From JAAKFL01 sp964629645 (lineage in GTDB: Bacteria; Chlamydiota; Chlamydiia; Chlamydiales; SLFE01): a stretch of DNA of 20,384 nt. Position 1 is the first letter of the stretch; each line of letters begins with the position of its first letter. Position numbers and translations under genes: made by a program. Shown piece by piece: positions 7,348-13,588 of this stretch. The notes beneath the pieces were generated by a model. It had not been told where the DNA came from, did no database searches, and was given only the letters and a program-made list of their open reading frames with translations. The stretch is taken from assembly GCA_964629645.1 (NCBI GenBank), contig CAZVSU010000046.1:1-20384 (forward strand), given 5' to 3'.

Positions 7348-8120
7348 CTTTGCACCAACCTTGCCGGCTCGAAGCACAGTTTCTTTTTCCATTGCCGCAG
7401 GCCCTGGTTGCCGGAGAAAAACTGGGCGTAGACGATATAGCGGATGCCATCGGTCCAGGGGCCAAACCTTGCCGGGTTGTGCCTCAGCCCATAGAGCCAC
7501 TTGATGATTTCCAGGTGCAGAAAGTACATGACGCCGTCCTTGAGGTAATCGCCATGACCCAGGATCTGCGTGTAGAGCACCATGTCTCCGATCCGCTTGA
7601 ACTTGATGTAGGCCAGCAACTTCTCGCCGGTTTTCGCCTTGCCCTGGCGGTATCCCTCGATCGGCTTGAACACGCCCCAGGGGATCATGTGGTGGTAGGG
7701 GCACGGATCCGGGGTAAACTCGATCGGCTCTTGCGGGGCGCCACCCATTTCTTTGACACTTTTGGTGTACCCGGGTCGCATCGGCTTTCCGCACCGGACC
7801 GGCTTGCTAAAGTTGATTTCGCAGGCGTCGGGCACGTGCAGCTTCCAGGGGAATATATGGGCGCTATAGCCGCAGCGCCTGGCTTTTTTGGCGTGACGCG
7901 CGGCGCTTCCCTTGTGGATGTGCCGGACGTCAGCGAAATAATCATCAAAGGTGGTCCATCGTCGCAGATCAATAATAGCTGCAATGTCATAGCCGGCCGC
8001 CTCCGGATTGGGTCTGACGAATTTGCGGGTAATCCGCTCCCAGGACTGCCGGGCCTTGTCGCAGCACTTCGGCATCAGGTCCAGGGCCACCAGCGGATAG
8101 TCTTTTTCATCAACAGACAC
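7344..8120 (-). CDS. Uncharacterised cytoplasmic protein of the glycan cassette
   Basis: This 258-residue protein begins at GTG 8120, overlapping the sulfotransferase stop by 11 bases, and ends in an ATGA overlap with the next gene. I do not recognise a named family. Visible features are AAGYDIAAIIDLRRW (about 41-55), a basic HKGSAARHAKKARRCG stretch (69-84), and a cysteine-containing KPVRCGKPMRPGY segment (106-118). KLLAYIKFKRIGDMVLY..ILGHGDYLKDG lies at 168-196, and an aromatic C-terminus YIVYAQFF..GLRQWKKKLCFEP at about 228-252. The alternating strands and the final 'xxWKKKxxFxP' resemble GNAT or FemAB-type acyltransferases, but this is only a guess. The tight coupling to the sulfotransferase and deacetylase genes indicates a role in the same glycan process. 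Confidence 0.75.
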   Translation of the reverse strand: MSVDEKDYPLVALDLMPKCCDKARQSWERITRKFVRPNPEAAGYDIAAIIDLRRWTTFDDYFADVRHIHKGSAARHAKKARRCGYSAHIFPWKLHVPDACEINFSKPVRCGKPMRPGYTKSVKEMGGAPQEPIEFTPDPCPYHHMIPWGVFKPIEGYRQGKAKTGEKLLAYIKFKRIGDMVLYTQILGHGDYLKDGVMYFLHLEIIKWLYGLRHNPARFGPWTDGIRYIVYAQFFSGNQGLRQWKKKLCFEPARLVQR

Positions 8121-8967
8121 CGTATTCGAGCTCCCTTGCCATGTCGCCGGCCAGGTCCATGATCCGGCACTTTTGGTCGAAAGTCAGATCGTCCTTGCGC
8201 GACGTGGCATAGCTGGCGTCCAGTGGTCCAGCCACCTGTTTGGCGCTGGGGTGGCCCTTTGGGGTGTCCAAAAACGTGTGCGGCATTTCACTATGGCGCA
8301 GCACGTTCGGATCCCAGTCCTCTTCCAGCCAGTCGAGCATTTCACGCATCGTGTCTTCTGAGCCTCCAACCAGGTCTTCAAACCGCAGCCGAAACAACGG
8401 GATCTCCATCCGGATGGCGATTTCCTTTGTGACAAAAAGGCTTCGCCGCCACAGGTCCACGGCGCCCTCGATGCTGTTCGGGCCCCACTTGACCGCCATC
8501 AAGGAGGCAACGGCGGCCACCGGGTGGCGGATCAGGTCGATGAACACCGCATCGGGCCAGTGGTCCTGGTAGCGGTGCATCATCTGGATGTCGTTCATGA
8601 TCTTAATGCCCCAGCGCTTCTTGCCCGCCTTTTGCGCGGCCCGTTTGCACAGGTTGTTGATCAGCCGGCAACGATCAAAAAAGCTGATCCCCACCAGGTT
8701 CAGGTCCTGGATCTCTTTTTTAAGCTCGGCGGGCTCGATACCCAGCCGCTCGCAGCGGGCAACGAACTGCACAGCCCCTTTCAGGGCCGGCGGCACGTCT
8801 TTTTCCCCGTAGTGAAGCATCCCACCAAGGATATATCCACCCAGGTCTGTGGGCCCCCGGAAGTGGAGCTCCGGTCCGCACTTGATCCGGTAGTGGCTGT
8901 CGAGCATCAGGCTGAGCAGCGTGGACCCGGTGCGGCCGATCGATCCTATGAAGATAGGCCCGGTCAT
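8110..8967 (-). CDS. PAPS-dependent sulfotransferase family protein
   Basis: The enzyme should move a sulfo group from PAPS to a hydroxyl or amino group, most likely on a sugar. The N-terminus carries the 5'-phosphosulfate loop as FIGSIGRTGSTLLSLMLDSH (residues about 5-24 from the chosen start). A 3'-phosphate-binding segment, FIDLIRHPVAAVASLM, lies near residue 140, with the Arg and downstream Ser arrangement typical of the family. The ATG at 8967 overlaps the formyltransferase stop as ATGA, matching its neighbours; an ATG four codons upstream (8979) is an alternative. The product is 285 residues, normal for bacterial sulfotransferases. No membrane segment is seen. A sulfotransferase among phage structural genes is unusual and supports a sulfated glycan product. 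Confidence 0.85.
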   Translation of the reverse strand: MTGPIFIGSIGRTGSTLLSLMLDSHYRIKCGPELHFRGPTDLGGYILGGMLHYGEKDVPPALKGAVQFVARCERLGIEPAELKKEIQDLNLVGISFFDRCRLINNLCKRAAQKAGKKRWGIKIMNDIQMMHRYQDHWPDAVFIDLIRHPVAAVASLMAVKWGPNSIEGAVDLWRRSLFVTKEIAIRMEIPLFRLRFEDLVGGSEDTMREMLDWLEEDWDPNVLRHSEMPHTFLDTPKGHPSAKQVAGPLDASYATSRKDDLTFDQKCRIMDLAGDMARELEYGVC

Positions 8968-9725
8968 ATCCTCATCCATGCCCCTGTGCTGAGTAGCTGG
9001 TCGTAGTGCTCCCGGTAGTAGGCGAACCGGGCGGGCAGTCCGGCCTCGATCGCCGGCGGCATGGGCCCGTGGTGGAGCTCTGTGCCGTCGCCCGGCGTGG
9101 CATAAAAAGCCGTGGCCGGATTGTCTGGCGGCACCAGCTGGCCGTAGGCGCCGGCTTCGACCATACGTATCGCCTCGATCATCAGCTTACGCTCGGCGTC
9201 CAGCACTCGCTCGGATACGTCAACCAGGGTGTCGTCCTTGAACACGCACACCCTTTCGGTGGCCAGCACCCTGCCGGCATCCACCCGCTCGTCGATCAGG
9301 TGGGCAGTCGCCCCCTGGGCCTGCATGTAGTGGACCGCCCACTTGACCGCATCCAGGCCCCGGTTTTCGGGAATCAGCCCCGGGTGCAGGTTGAGAATCC
9401 CCATCGGAAACGAGTCGATCACCCGCTTTTTGATAACCCGGGCGCCGAGCACGATTCCCAGGTCCAGGCCAAAGTCCAGGGCCAGAAAGTCTGCCCGGTC
9501 GTGGGGCTTGACCTCGTACCTGATGCCAAACGTCCGGCAAAGATCCTGGGGATGGGGTACGTTTTCAGACCTGATCGACGCCCGGCCAAGCGACCGCCGA
9601 ACGCTGAGCTTTTCCCATGGGGCAGCCATAACCAGCGCCGGCTTGAAGCCGGCGACCACCAGCTCTGTGAGAAACAACCAGGTCTTTCGGTGCGGCACGT
9701 CGTACGTGAAGACTCCGATTTTCAT
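8964..9725 (-). CDS. Formyltransferase family protein (probable sugar N-formyltransferase)
   Basis: This 253-residue protein (counted from ATG 9725) has the 10-formyltetrahydrofolate transferase core. The catalytic triad is visible as N112 and H114 in ILNLHPGLIPENRG and D149 in HLIDERVDAGRVL, equivalent to Asn, His and Asp of PurN and of sugar N-formyltransferases. The N-terminus (MKIGVFTYDVPHRKTWLF) differs from PurN and fits the surface-sugar group. The start at 9725 overlaps the WlbA-like stop as ATGA; ATG at 9731 with AAGGA before it is an alternative. Lying beside a 3-ketosugar-forming dehydrogenase, it may formylate a 3-amino sugar. A housekeeping purine role is unlikely in this location, but the acceptor cannot be read from the sequence. 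Confidence 0.85.
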   Translation of the reverse strand: MKIGVFTYDVPHRKTWLFLTELVVAGFKPALVMAAPWEKLSVRRSLGRASIRSENVPHPQDLCRTFGIRYEVKPHDRADFLALDFGLDLGIVLGARVIKKRVIDSFPMGILNLHPGLIPENRGLDAVKWAVHYMQAQGATAHLIDERVDAGRVLATERVCVFKDDTLVDVSERVLDAERKLMIEAIRMVEAGAYGQLVPPDNPATAFYATPGDGTELHHGPMPPAIEAGLPARFAYYREHYDQLLSTGAWMRI

Positions 9726-10588
9726 TGGCATTGAATCCTTATGTCTTGACAGGCCCAGGTGACGTTCTGAACATCAGCCACCCCAAACCCGTTTTCGTTG
9801 ATGATCTCCTGGTATGATTTGGTGTGCAGGTCCTCGAACCCGCCGTTGAATTCAAAATACAGCGGGTTTTGCCCCTCTTCAGTAACGATGTCCAAAAACC
9901 GGTGCGCATGTCGTTGTCCGTTGGCCACCGACAGCTTGAACACTCCTTTTGCGCGTAGTAGATTCACGGCGCCGACGACAGAGTCGTTACTTGACGAGGT
10001 GACGTCGACCTCCATGGCCCCGCCGAACAACCACCCGAGCAGATCCAGAAGATGAACACCGATGTTGGTCGCCAAGCCTCCGGACTTGGTGACGTCGCCC
10101 TTCCATGAATAGTGATACCAAGGTCCCCTGGGTGTGACGTAGCCAAGGGTAAACTGGTACATGGTGCCCGGATCCAGGGCCTGTTTCAAACGGACCGCCT
10201 CGGGGTGCAGTCTCAGTTGGAGAATGACGTTGATCTTGCGGCTATATCGCTTCTCGTCAGCACCCAGTCGGTACAGGTTCTTCATGGTCAGACAAAGCGG
10301 CTTTTCGCAGATCGCGTCCGCCCCAATCCGCATGGCAAACCGGCAGTGGGCGTCGTGCAGGTAATTGGGTGAGCAGATACTCACGTAGTCGATTGACCGA
10401 TCGCTGCAGAACCGGTCGAAGCGCTCGAACTCGGCAAAGAACCGGCAGTTGGGAAAGAAGCGGTCCAGAACCCCTACGCTGTCATGGGGGTCCAGGGCAG
10501 CCACCAGGTCGCCGCCGATGTCGGCGATCGCCTTCATGTGCCGCGGCGCCACGTAGCCGGCGGCGCCGATGAGAGCAAACCGCTTCAT
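9722..10588 (-). CDS. wlbA: WlbA/WbpB-like UDP-N-acetylglucosaminuronate 3-dehydrogenase
   Basis: This 288-residue Gfo/Idh/MocA-family oxidoreductase closely follows the WlbA/WbpB pattern. The N-terminus KRFALIGAAGYVAPRHMKAI is the NAD-binding Rossmann start, followed by LVAALDPHDSVG. IDYVSICSPNYLHDAH lies at 66-81 and the CEKP signature at 94-97 with catalytic Lys96. SGGLATNIGVHLLDLLGW spans 169-186, where His179 is the expected second catalytic residue. The C-terminus has FEDLHTKSYQEIINENGFG. WlbA oxidises C3 of UDP-GlcNAcA, the first committed step toward 2,3-diacetamido-uronic acids of O-antigens. The protein is somewhat shorter than typical family members. It begins in an ATGA overlap with the glycosyltransferase stop. 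The usual aminotransferase partner (WlbC/WbpE) is absent from the window and would have to come from the host. Confidence 0.88.
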   Translation of the reverse strand: MKRFALIGAAGYVAPRHMKAIADIGGDLVAALDPHDSVGVLDRFFPNCRFFAEFERFDRFCSDRSIDYVSICSPNYLHDAHCRFAMRIGADAICEKPLCLTMKNLYRLGADEKRYSRKINVILQLRLHPEAVRLKQALDPGTMYQFTLGYVTPRGPWYHYSWKGDVTKSGGLATNIGVHLLDLLGWLFGGAMEVDVTSSSNDSVVGAVNLLRAKGVFKLSVANGQRHAHRFLDIVTEEGQNPLYFEFNGGFEDLHTKSYQEIINENGFGVADVQNVTWACQDIRIQCQ

Positions 10589-11649
10589 GCCGCCCCCTCT
10601 GCCGCAGGGATGGCCCCCATGGCATCTTTTCTCCGGTGGTAGTCTTCGGCCATCTGGTAGATGTGGAGGATCTTTTCCACTTGGGTCTCCATCACGAACC
10701 GGTCCCTGATCTTGAGCACGCTTTGCCGGCACTCCTCCCTGATTTCGGTGGCCACCTCGGCAAGACCCCGAATGTCGTCGAGCACCACGCCGATTTGATG
10801 CTCCCGGACAAACTCGGCGCACTCGGCGGCATTGATGCACACGACCGGGATGCCGGCCAGGATGTACTCGAACAGCTTGTTGGGCATGGCCTTCATCCAC
10901 TGGGGATGGGGGACCGAGCACCCGACCAGGCCCCAGTCGAAGCGGGTCAGTTGTTGGAGCATCCGGGTGTAGGGCAACGACTCGATCCAGACCGCACCGC
11001 GGCTGAAATACGAGTCCCGGTTGTTTCCGTTGTTACGGGCGAAGATGAAGAACTGCACGTTGATCTCGGCCAGGCCATCGGCGATTTCCCGGTAGTCCCG
11101 GTAGACGAACCGGCCGTCGACGTCCACGGTGCACCCGCCCTGGTAGACCACGCCACCCAGTCGCGGAAGCGGGGTCGGTTTCCACCCGGAAAGCGGCAGG
11201 CTGTAGACCACCTCCTTGGCCTTGTCCGGGAAGCGTTCGTGCAGCTTGTGAAACCGGCAGGCCTCTTCCATGTAGGTGTAGGACGGAAAGATGTAGGCGT
11301 CGGCCAGCTCCATGGCCTGGAACTCGGCGTCGGAGGCCTCGCCCCATCGCACCGATCCCAGGTCATGGCAGTCGTAGACCACCGGCAGGTCCGGCCGCTC
11401 TATCTTGGCGCAGCCCACCATCCAGTCCGGCTCGTTGTGCACGTGAATCAGGGTGCACTGGGAATAGGCGACCTTCCGGGCCAGATGCCCGGCGTCGGCA
11501 TAGAACTCCATCGACGGCAGTAGGTACCGGATTTCCTGGTTAGCCACCTGGTGGACCAGGGTGTGCACCGGGTGGCCGGCAAGCATCAGGGCCAGCGACT
11601 CTTTCGCCGCCCGGATGCAGTAGTTGTGTCCAATGGACAATGCGAACAT
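10585..11649 (-). CDS. GT4-like glycosyltransferase
   Basis: This 354-residue soluble glycosyltransferase should transfer a sugar from a nucleotide donor. The start is ATG 11649, with AGGAGG in the 13-base gap after the scaffold stop; the frame is open further upstream but only as scaffold shadow. The C-terminal domain carries the GT-B signature NKLFEYILAGIPVVC (about 257-271), the donor-binding loop of GT4 enzymes. The N-terminal domain includes CTLIHVHNEPDWM and LPVVYDCHDLGS, typical of GT-B acceptor-side domains. No membrane helix is present, so the enzyme is cytoplasmic. It is the first gene of the seven-gene glycan cassette and is translated from the same transcript as the scaffold. Acceptor and sugar are unknown. 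Confidence 0.85.
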   Translation of the reverse strand: MFALSIGHNYCIRAAKESLALMLAGHPVHTLVHQVANQEIRYLLPSMEFYADAGHLARKVAYSQCTLIHVHNEPDWMVGCAKIERPDLPVVYDCHDLGSVRWGEASDAEFQAMELADAYIFPSYTYMEEACRFHKLHERFPDKAKEVVYSLPLSGWKPTPLPRLGGVVYQGGCTVDVDGRFVYRDYREIADGLAEINVQFFIFARNNGNNRDSYFSRGAVWIESLPYTRMLQQLTRFDWGLVGCSVPHPQWMKAMPNKLFEYILAGIPVVCINAAECAEFVREHQIGVVLDDIRGLAEVATEIREECRQSVLKIRDRFVMETQVEKILHIYQMAEDYHRRKDAMGAIPAAEGAA

Positions 11650-11662
11650 GATCTGACGCCTC

Positions 11663-12682
11663 CTATGTTGCGGCCTCGTACTCGGCCAGTTCGGATTCAG
11701 ACAACTTGTTGATTTCCGCCTCGTACTTCTCCGGATCCTTGTCGGCCAAGTCGTCGAGCCACTTCCACTTTCCGGCGCCTTCGTCGCCCTGGTCGGCGGC
11801 CGGCACGTCCTTGAGTGTGGTCGGCACCTTGCCCCGATCGGCCCGGGCCTTTTTTGCGTCGCGCAGGTTGTCTTTGCCGCCTGCGGGTTGCTTGCCCGCG
11901 TCGCCGGCAGCGGTAACCACCCCATCTCTGGTGATCTCCACCTTGACGCCATAGGTTTCGGATTCCTCGGCCTCTACATTTTCCTTGGCCTTTTCCAACA
12001 GCTGCCGATCAGTCATTCTGGCCGCCTCTTCGGTGGCGATCAGCCGGTTGACCTCGGCGGTGAAGCTCATGTTCAGGTTCGGCCGCGTTGCAAGAGCGGG
12101 ATAGTCGTCCATGAACCGGCGCTGCTCCCACTTCCAGTATGCGTCCCTGGAGGCCTCGCCGGCCTCTTGTGCGAGCTCGGCCTTGGTCTCCATCCGGTCC
12201 AGCTTGCGCTGCTGCTCGGCCAGCTCCTCGTAGGAGATTTCGCCGTCGTCGAACTTCTGTTTCAGGCCCTTGAGCGTTTCGCGCTCGGCGTCGAGCTCTT
12301 CCTGGGTCGGTGCCCGGAGGTTGAGAATCGGCGGATGATCGGCGGGCATCGGCGGTTCGTCCTCGTCGTCACCGCCGGCATCGGCGTCGTCGCCCTGTTT
12401 GTCCTTGTCCGCATCGGCGCCAGCGCCCTTTTTGTCGGCATCGGCGCCCTTCTTATCCTCGTCGGCGTCGGCACCCTTGTCCCCGGATTTGTCCTTGTCC
12501 TCTGGCTTTGCCTTGTCGGCGCCGTCGGCATCTTTGTCGTCAGCCTTCGACTTATCGTCACTGACCCTCTTCTTGTCCTCGGCCCCAGGGTCACCGTCGC
12601 CTCCGCTTTCGTCGTCGGATTCGAGCGCCTCGATCTCTTCGTCGGTCAGACCTTCGCGCTCTTCATCGGTCAGCTTTCCCAT
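11663..12682 (-). CDS. Putative capsid scaffolding protein, highly acidic
   Basis: This 339-residue protein starts at ATG 12682 behind an AGGAGA site; 26 in-frame upstream codons lack support. It begins MGKLTDEEREGLTDEEIEAL, then residues about 25-110 are a low-complexity run of Asp, Lys, Ala and Gly with repeated KGADAD-like units. The middle (about 115-250) is predicted helical and coiled-coil-like (ERETLKGLKQKFDDGEISYE, EEAARMTDRQLLEKAKENVE). The C-terminal helical segment is charged (DPEKYEAEINKLSESELAEY). This charged, helical build, and the place between portal and major capsid genes, matches phage scaffolding proteins (compare P22 gp8). The call is from architecture and order, not from sequence identity. 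The glycan cassette begins immediately after it. Confidence 0.75.
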   Translation of the reverse strand: MGKLTDEEREGLTDEEIEALESDDESGGDGDPGAEDKKRVSDDKSKADDKDADGADKAKPEDKDKSGDKGADADEDKKGADADKKGAGADADKDKQGDDADAGGDDEDEPPMPADHPPILNLRAPTQEELDAERETLKGLKQKFDDGEISYEELAEQQRKLDRMETKAELAQEAGEASRDAYWKWEQRRFMDDYPALATRPNLNMSFTAEVNRLIATEEAARMTDRQLLEKAKENVEAEESETYGVKVEITRDGVVTAAGDAGKQPAGGKDNLRDAKKARADRGKVPTTLKDVPAADQGDEGAGKWKWLDDLADKDPEKYEAEINKLSESELAEYEAAT

Positions 12683-12708
12683 CGCTTCGTTTCTCCTGTT
12701 GAAGTTGC

Positions 12709-12726
12709 CGGGCCCCGAAGGGCCCG
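12709..12726 (-). other. Hairpin with UUCG tetraloop upstream of scaffold gene
   Basis: On the transcribed strand CGGGCCC, a TTCG loop and GGGCCCG form a perfect seven-base-pair stem capped by the very stable C(UUCG)G tetraloop. It lies between the 95-residue gene (stop 12735) and the scaffold ribosome site. No U-run follows, so it is more likely an mRNA stability or pausing element than a terminator. Confidence 0.65.
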
Positions 12727-12734
12727 AGTCGTGG

Positions 12735-13022
12735 TTAAAGCAGGTTGGAGCCCAAGGCATCGGTCAGTTCACGGATCATACAGGCAGCCCCTTCCAGCTT
12801 GACCGGGGCACAGTCCAGTGTCTCTGCCAGTTTGGGCGGCCGAGTAGCCTGTTCGGCTTTGCTAGACGACACCTCCTGCGGTGGCCGGCTGTATGCGCCC
12901 AGCCGCTCAGCCAGATCCTCCAGGCCCCCAATTGCGTTTTGCACGTTCCGGATCTGATCCTCGATGCTCACGTTCTTGCCCTCACGTTCCGGGGCATCAA
13001 GCGTTCCGCGTACTTCGTTCAC
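12735..13022 (-). CDS. Small uncharacterised phage protein
   Basis: This 95-residue protein starts at GTG 13022 with a clear AGGAGG ribosome site six bases upstream. It is soluble, with a helical segment VSIEDQIRNVQNAIGGLEDL (about 18-37). A proline-containing linker follows, then a second helical part that includes CAPVKLEGAACMIRELTDAL (about 71-90). No known family is recognised. It lies between the 106-residue helical-hairpin candidate and the scaffold, both in the same direction, so it belongs to the late operon. A helper role in head assembly or an accessory function are both possible. Confidence 0.65.
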   Translation of the reverse strand: MNEVRGTLDAPEREGKNVSIEDQIRNVQNAIGGLEDLAERLGAYSRPPQEVSSSKAEQATRPPKLAETLDCAPVKLEGAACMIRELTDALGSNLL

Positions 13023-13050
13023 GACACACCTCCTATTGGGTTGTGGTTTG

Positions 13051-13066
13051 GCCGGCTCCCACCGGC
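13051..13066 (-). other. Short GC hairpin in intergenic gap
   Basis: GCCGG (13051-13055) and CCGGC (13062-13066) form a five-base-pair stem with a six-base loop, just before the AGGAGG site of the 95-residue gene. No T-run follows. It repeats the pattern seen upstream of the scaffold and capsid genes. Confidence 0.4.
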
Positions 13067-13071
13067 GCGGT

Positions 13072-13392
13072 TTAGGCTTCGTGCGTTCCTTCGACCCCTC
13101 TTGCCTCGCGGCTGTTGGTCCGGGCGTCCAGTTCGGATAGCGCCGCTTCCAGGTGCTGCAGGGCCCGGGCGTTTCGGTCGCAGCGAAAGCGGGAATTCTG
13201 GTAGTAACGGATCCGATCGGCCGCGGCCTCGATCACGTCCTCGACAAAGGCGCCGTTGGGCTCTTTTCTCTGCTCTCCGCGGCCCAGGGGCCCGTTTTGC
13301 CATCCGATGGCAAATCCTCGACCAAACGTGTTGCCGCCGGCCGGGTTGCCGTTTTCGTCGTGCCAGTGTTCAGATGTGATTCCGACTCTCAT
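13072..13392 (-). CDS. Conserved small phage protein, possible Acb2/Tad1-like helical hairpin
   Basis: This 106-residue protein has a good AGGAAGGGA ribosome site before ATG 13392. The N-terminal half is glycine-rich and beta-like (RGFAIGWQNGPLGRGEQRKE, about 25-44). The C-terminal half forms two helices: GAFVEDVIEAAADRIRYYQN (47-66) and NARALQHLEAALSELDARTN (74-93), closed by SREARGVEGTH. I recognise the GAFVEDVI ... ALxxLExAL ... RTxxREARGVEGTH layout as common among phage accessory proteins. The two-helix pattern resembles the hairpin of the Acb2/Tad1 proteins, which bind cyclic nucleotide signals of CBASS or Thoeris defence. That link is inference; the glycine-rich N-terminal half is not part of the minimal Acb2 layout. 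Confidence 0.7.
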   Translation of the reverse strand: MRVGITSEHWHDENGNPAGGNTFGRGFAIGWQNGPLGRGEQRKEPNGAFVEDVIEAAADRIRYYQNSRFRCDRNARALQHLEAALSELDARTNSREARGVEGTHEA

Positions 13393-13410
13393 CTTGACTC
13401 CCTTCCTGGG

Positions 13411-13578
13411 TTAGGTGGGTGCCGGCCTGCGCCCTTGCGACATCAGCGGCGGTCGTTGCCGGCCTGGTGCATCGGCGGATTCTGCACCGTGGCCGACCGC
13501 GGGGGCACCAACTGACGCCCGTTTCGAGGACGCCTTTAACGGCTGGCCGGCAAGCCGCAGGATGAACCCCCCGCGCAT
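13411..13578 (-). CDS. Possible small protein after the portal gene
   Basis: The 196-base gap between the portal stop and the 106-residue gene holds no strong gene. The best candidate is this 55-residue frame starting MRGGFILRLAG and ending in a basic, proline-containing tail (GRRPAPT). A competing 71-residue arginine-rich frame starts at 13585. Neither has a convincing ribosome site. Small glycine- or proline-rich proteins are common next to portal genes, but this one is not recognised. Confidence 0.3.
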   Translation of the reverse strand: MRGGFILRLAGQPLKASSKRASVGAPAVGHGAESADAPGRQRPPLMSQGRRPAPT

Positions 13579-13588
13579 GCCGCATTTG

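Noticed and set aside
7348..7794. N-terminal extension of the deacetylase-like frame
   Set aside because: The frame is open but overlaps the upstream 258-residue gene in another frame, is arginine/proline-rich, and the ATGA start at 7347 fits the operon.
4821..11649. Host O-antigen locus joined to a phage by misassembly
   Set aside because: The first cassette gene uses a ribosome site in the 13-base gap after the scaffold stop, and most internal junctions match the operon style, so a chimeric join is unlikely, though read mapping would be the final test.
11888..12802. 304-residue hydrophobic rightward frame resembling a membrane protein
   Set aside because: It is the antisense of the Asp/Lys/Ala-rich scaffold tract; antisense of GAC/GCC codons reads as Val/Gly and looks membrane-like. 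No start signal supports it.
12399..13379. 326-residue rightward serine/alanine-rich frame
   Set aside because: It lies antisense to the scaffold and two small genes that have good ribosome sites, and its serine-rich composition is again the mirror of acidic coding sequence.
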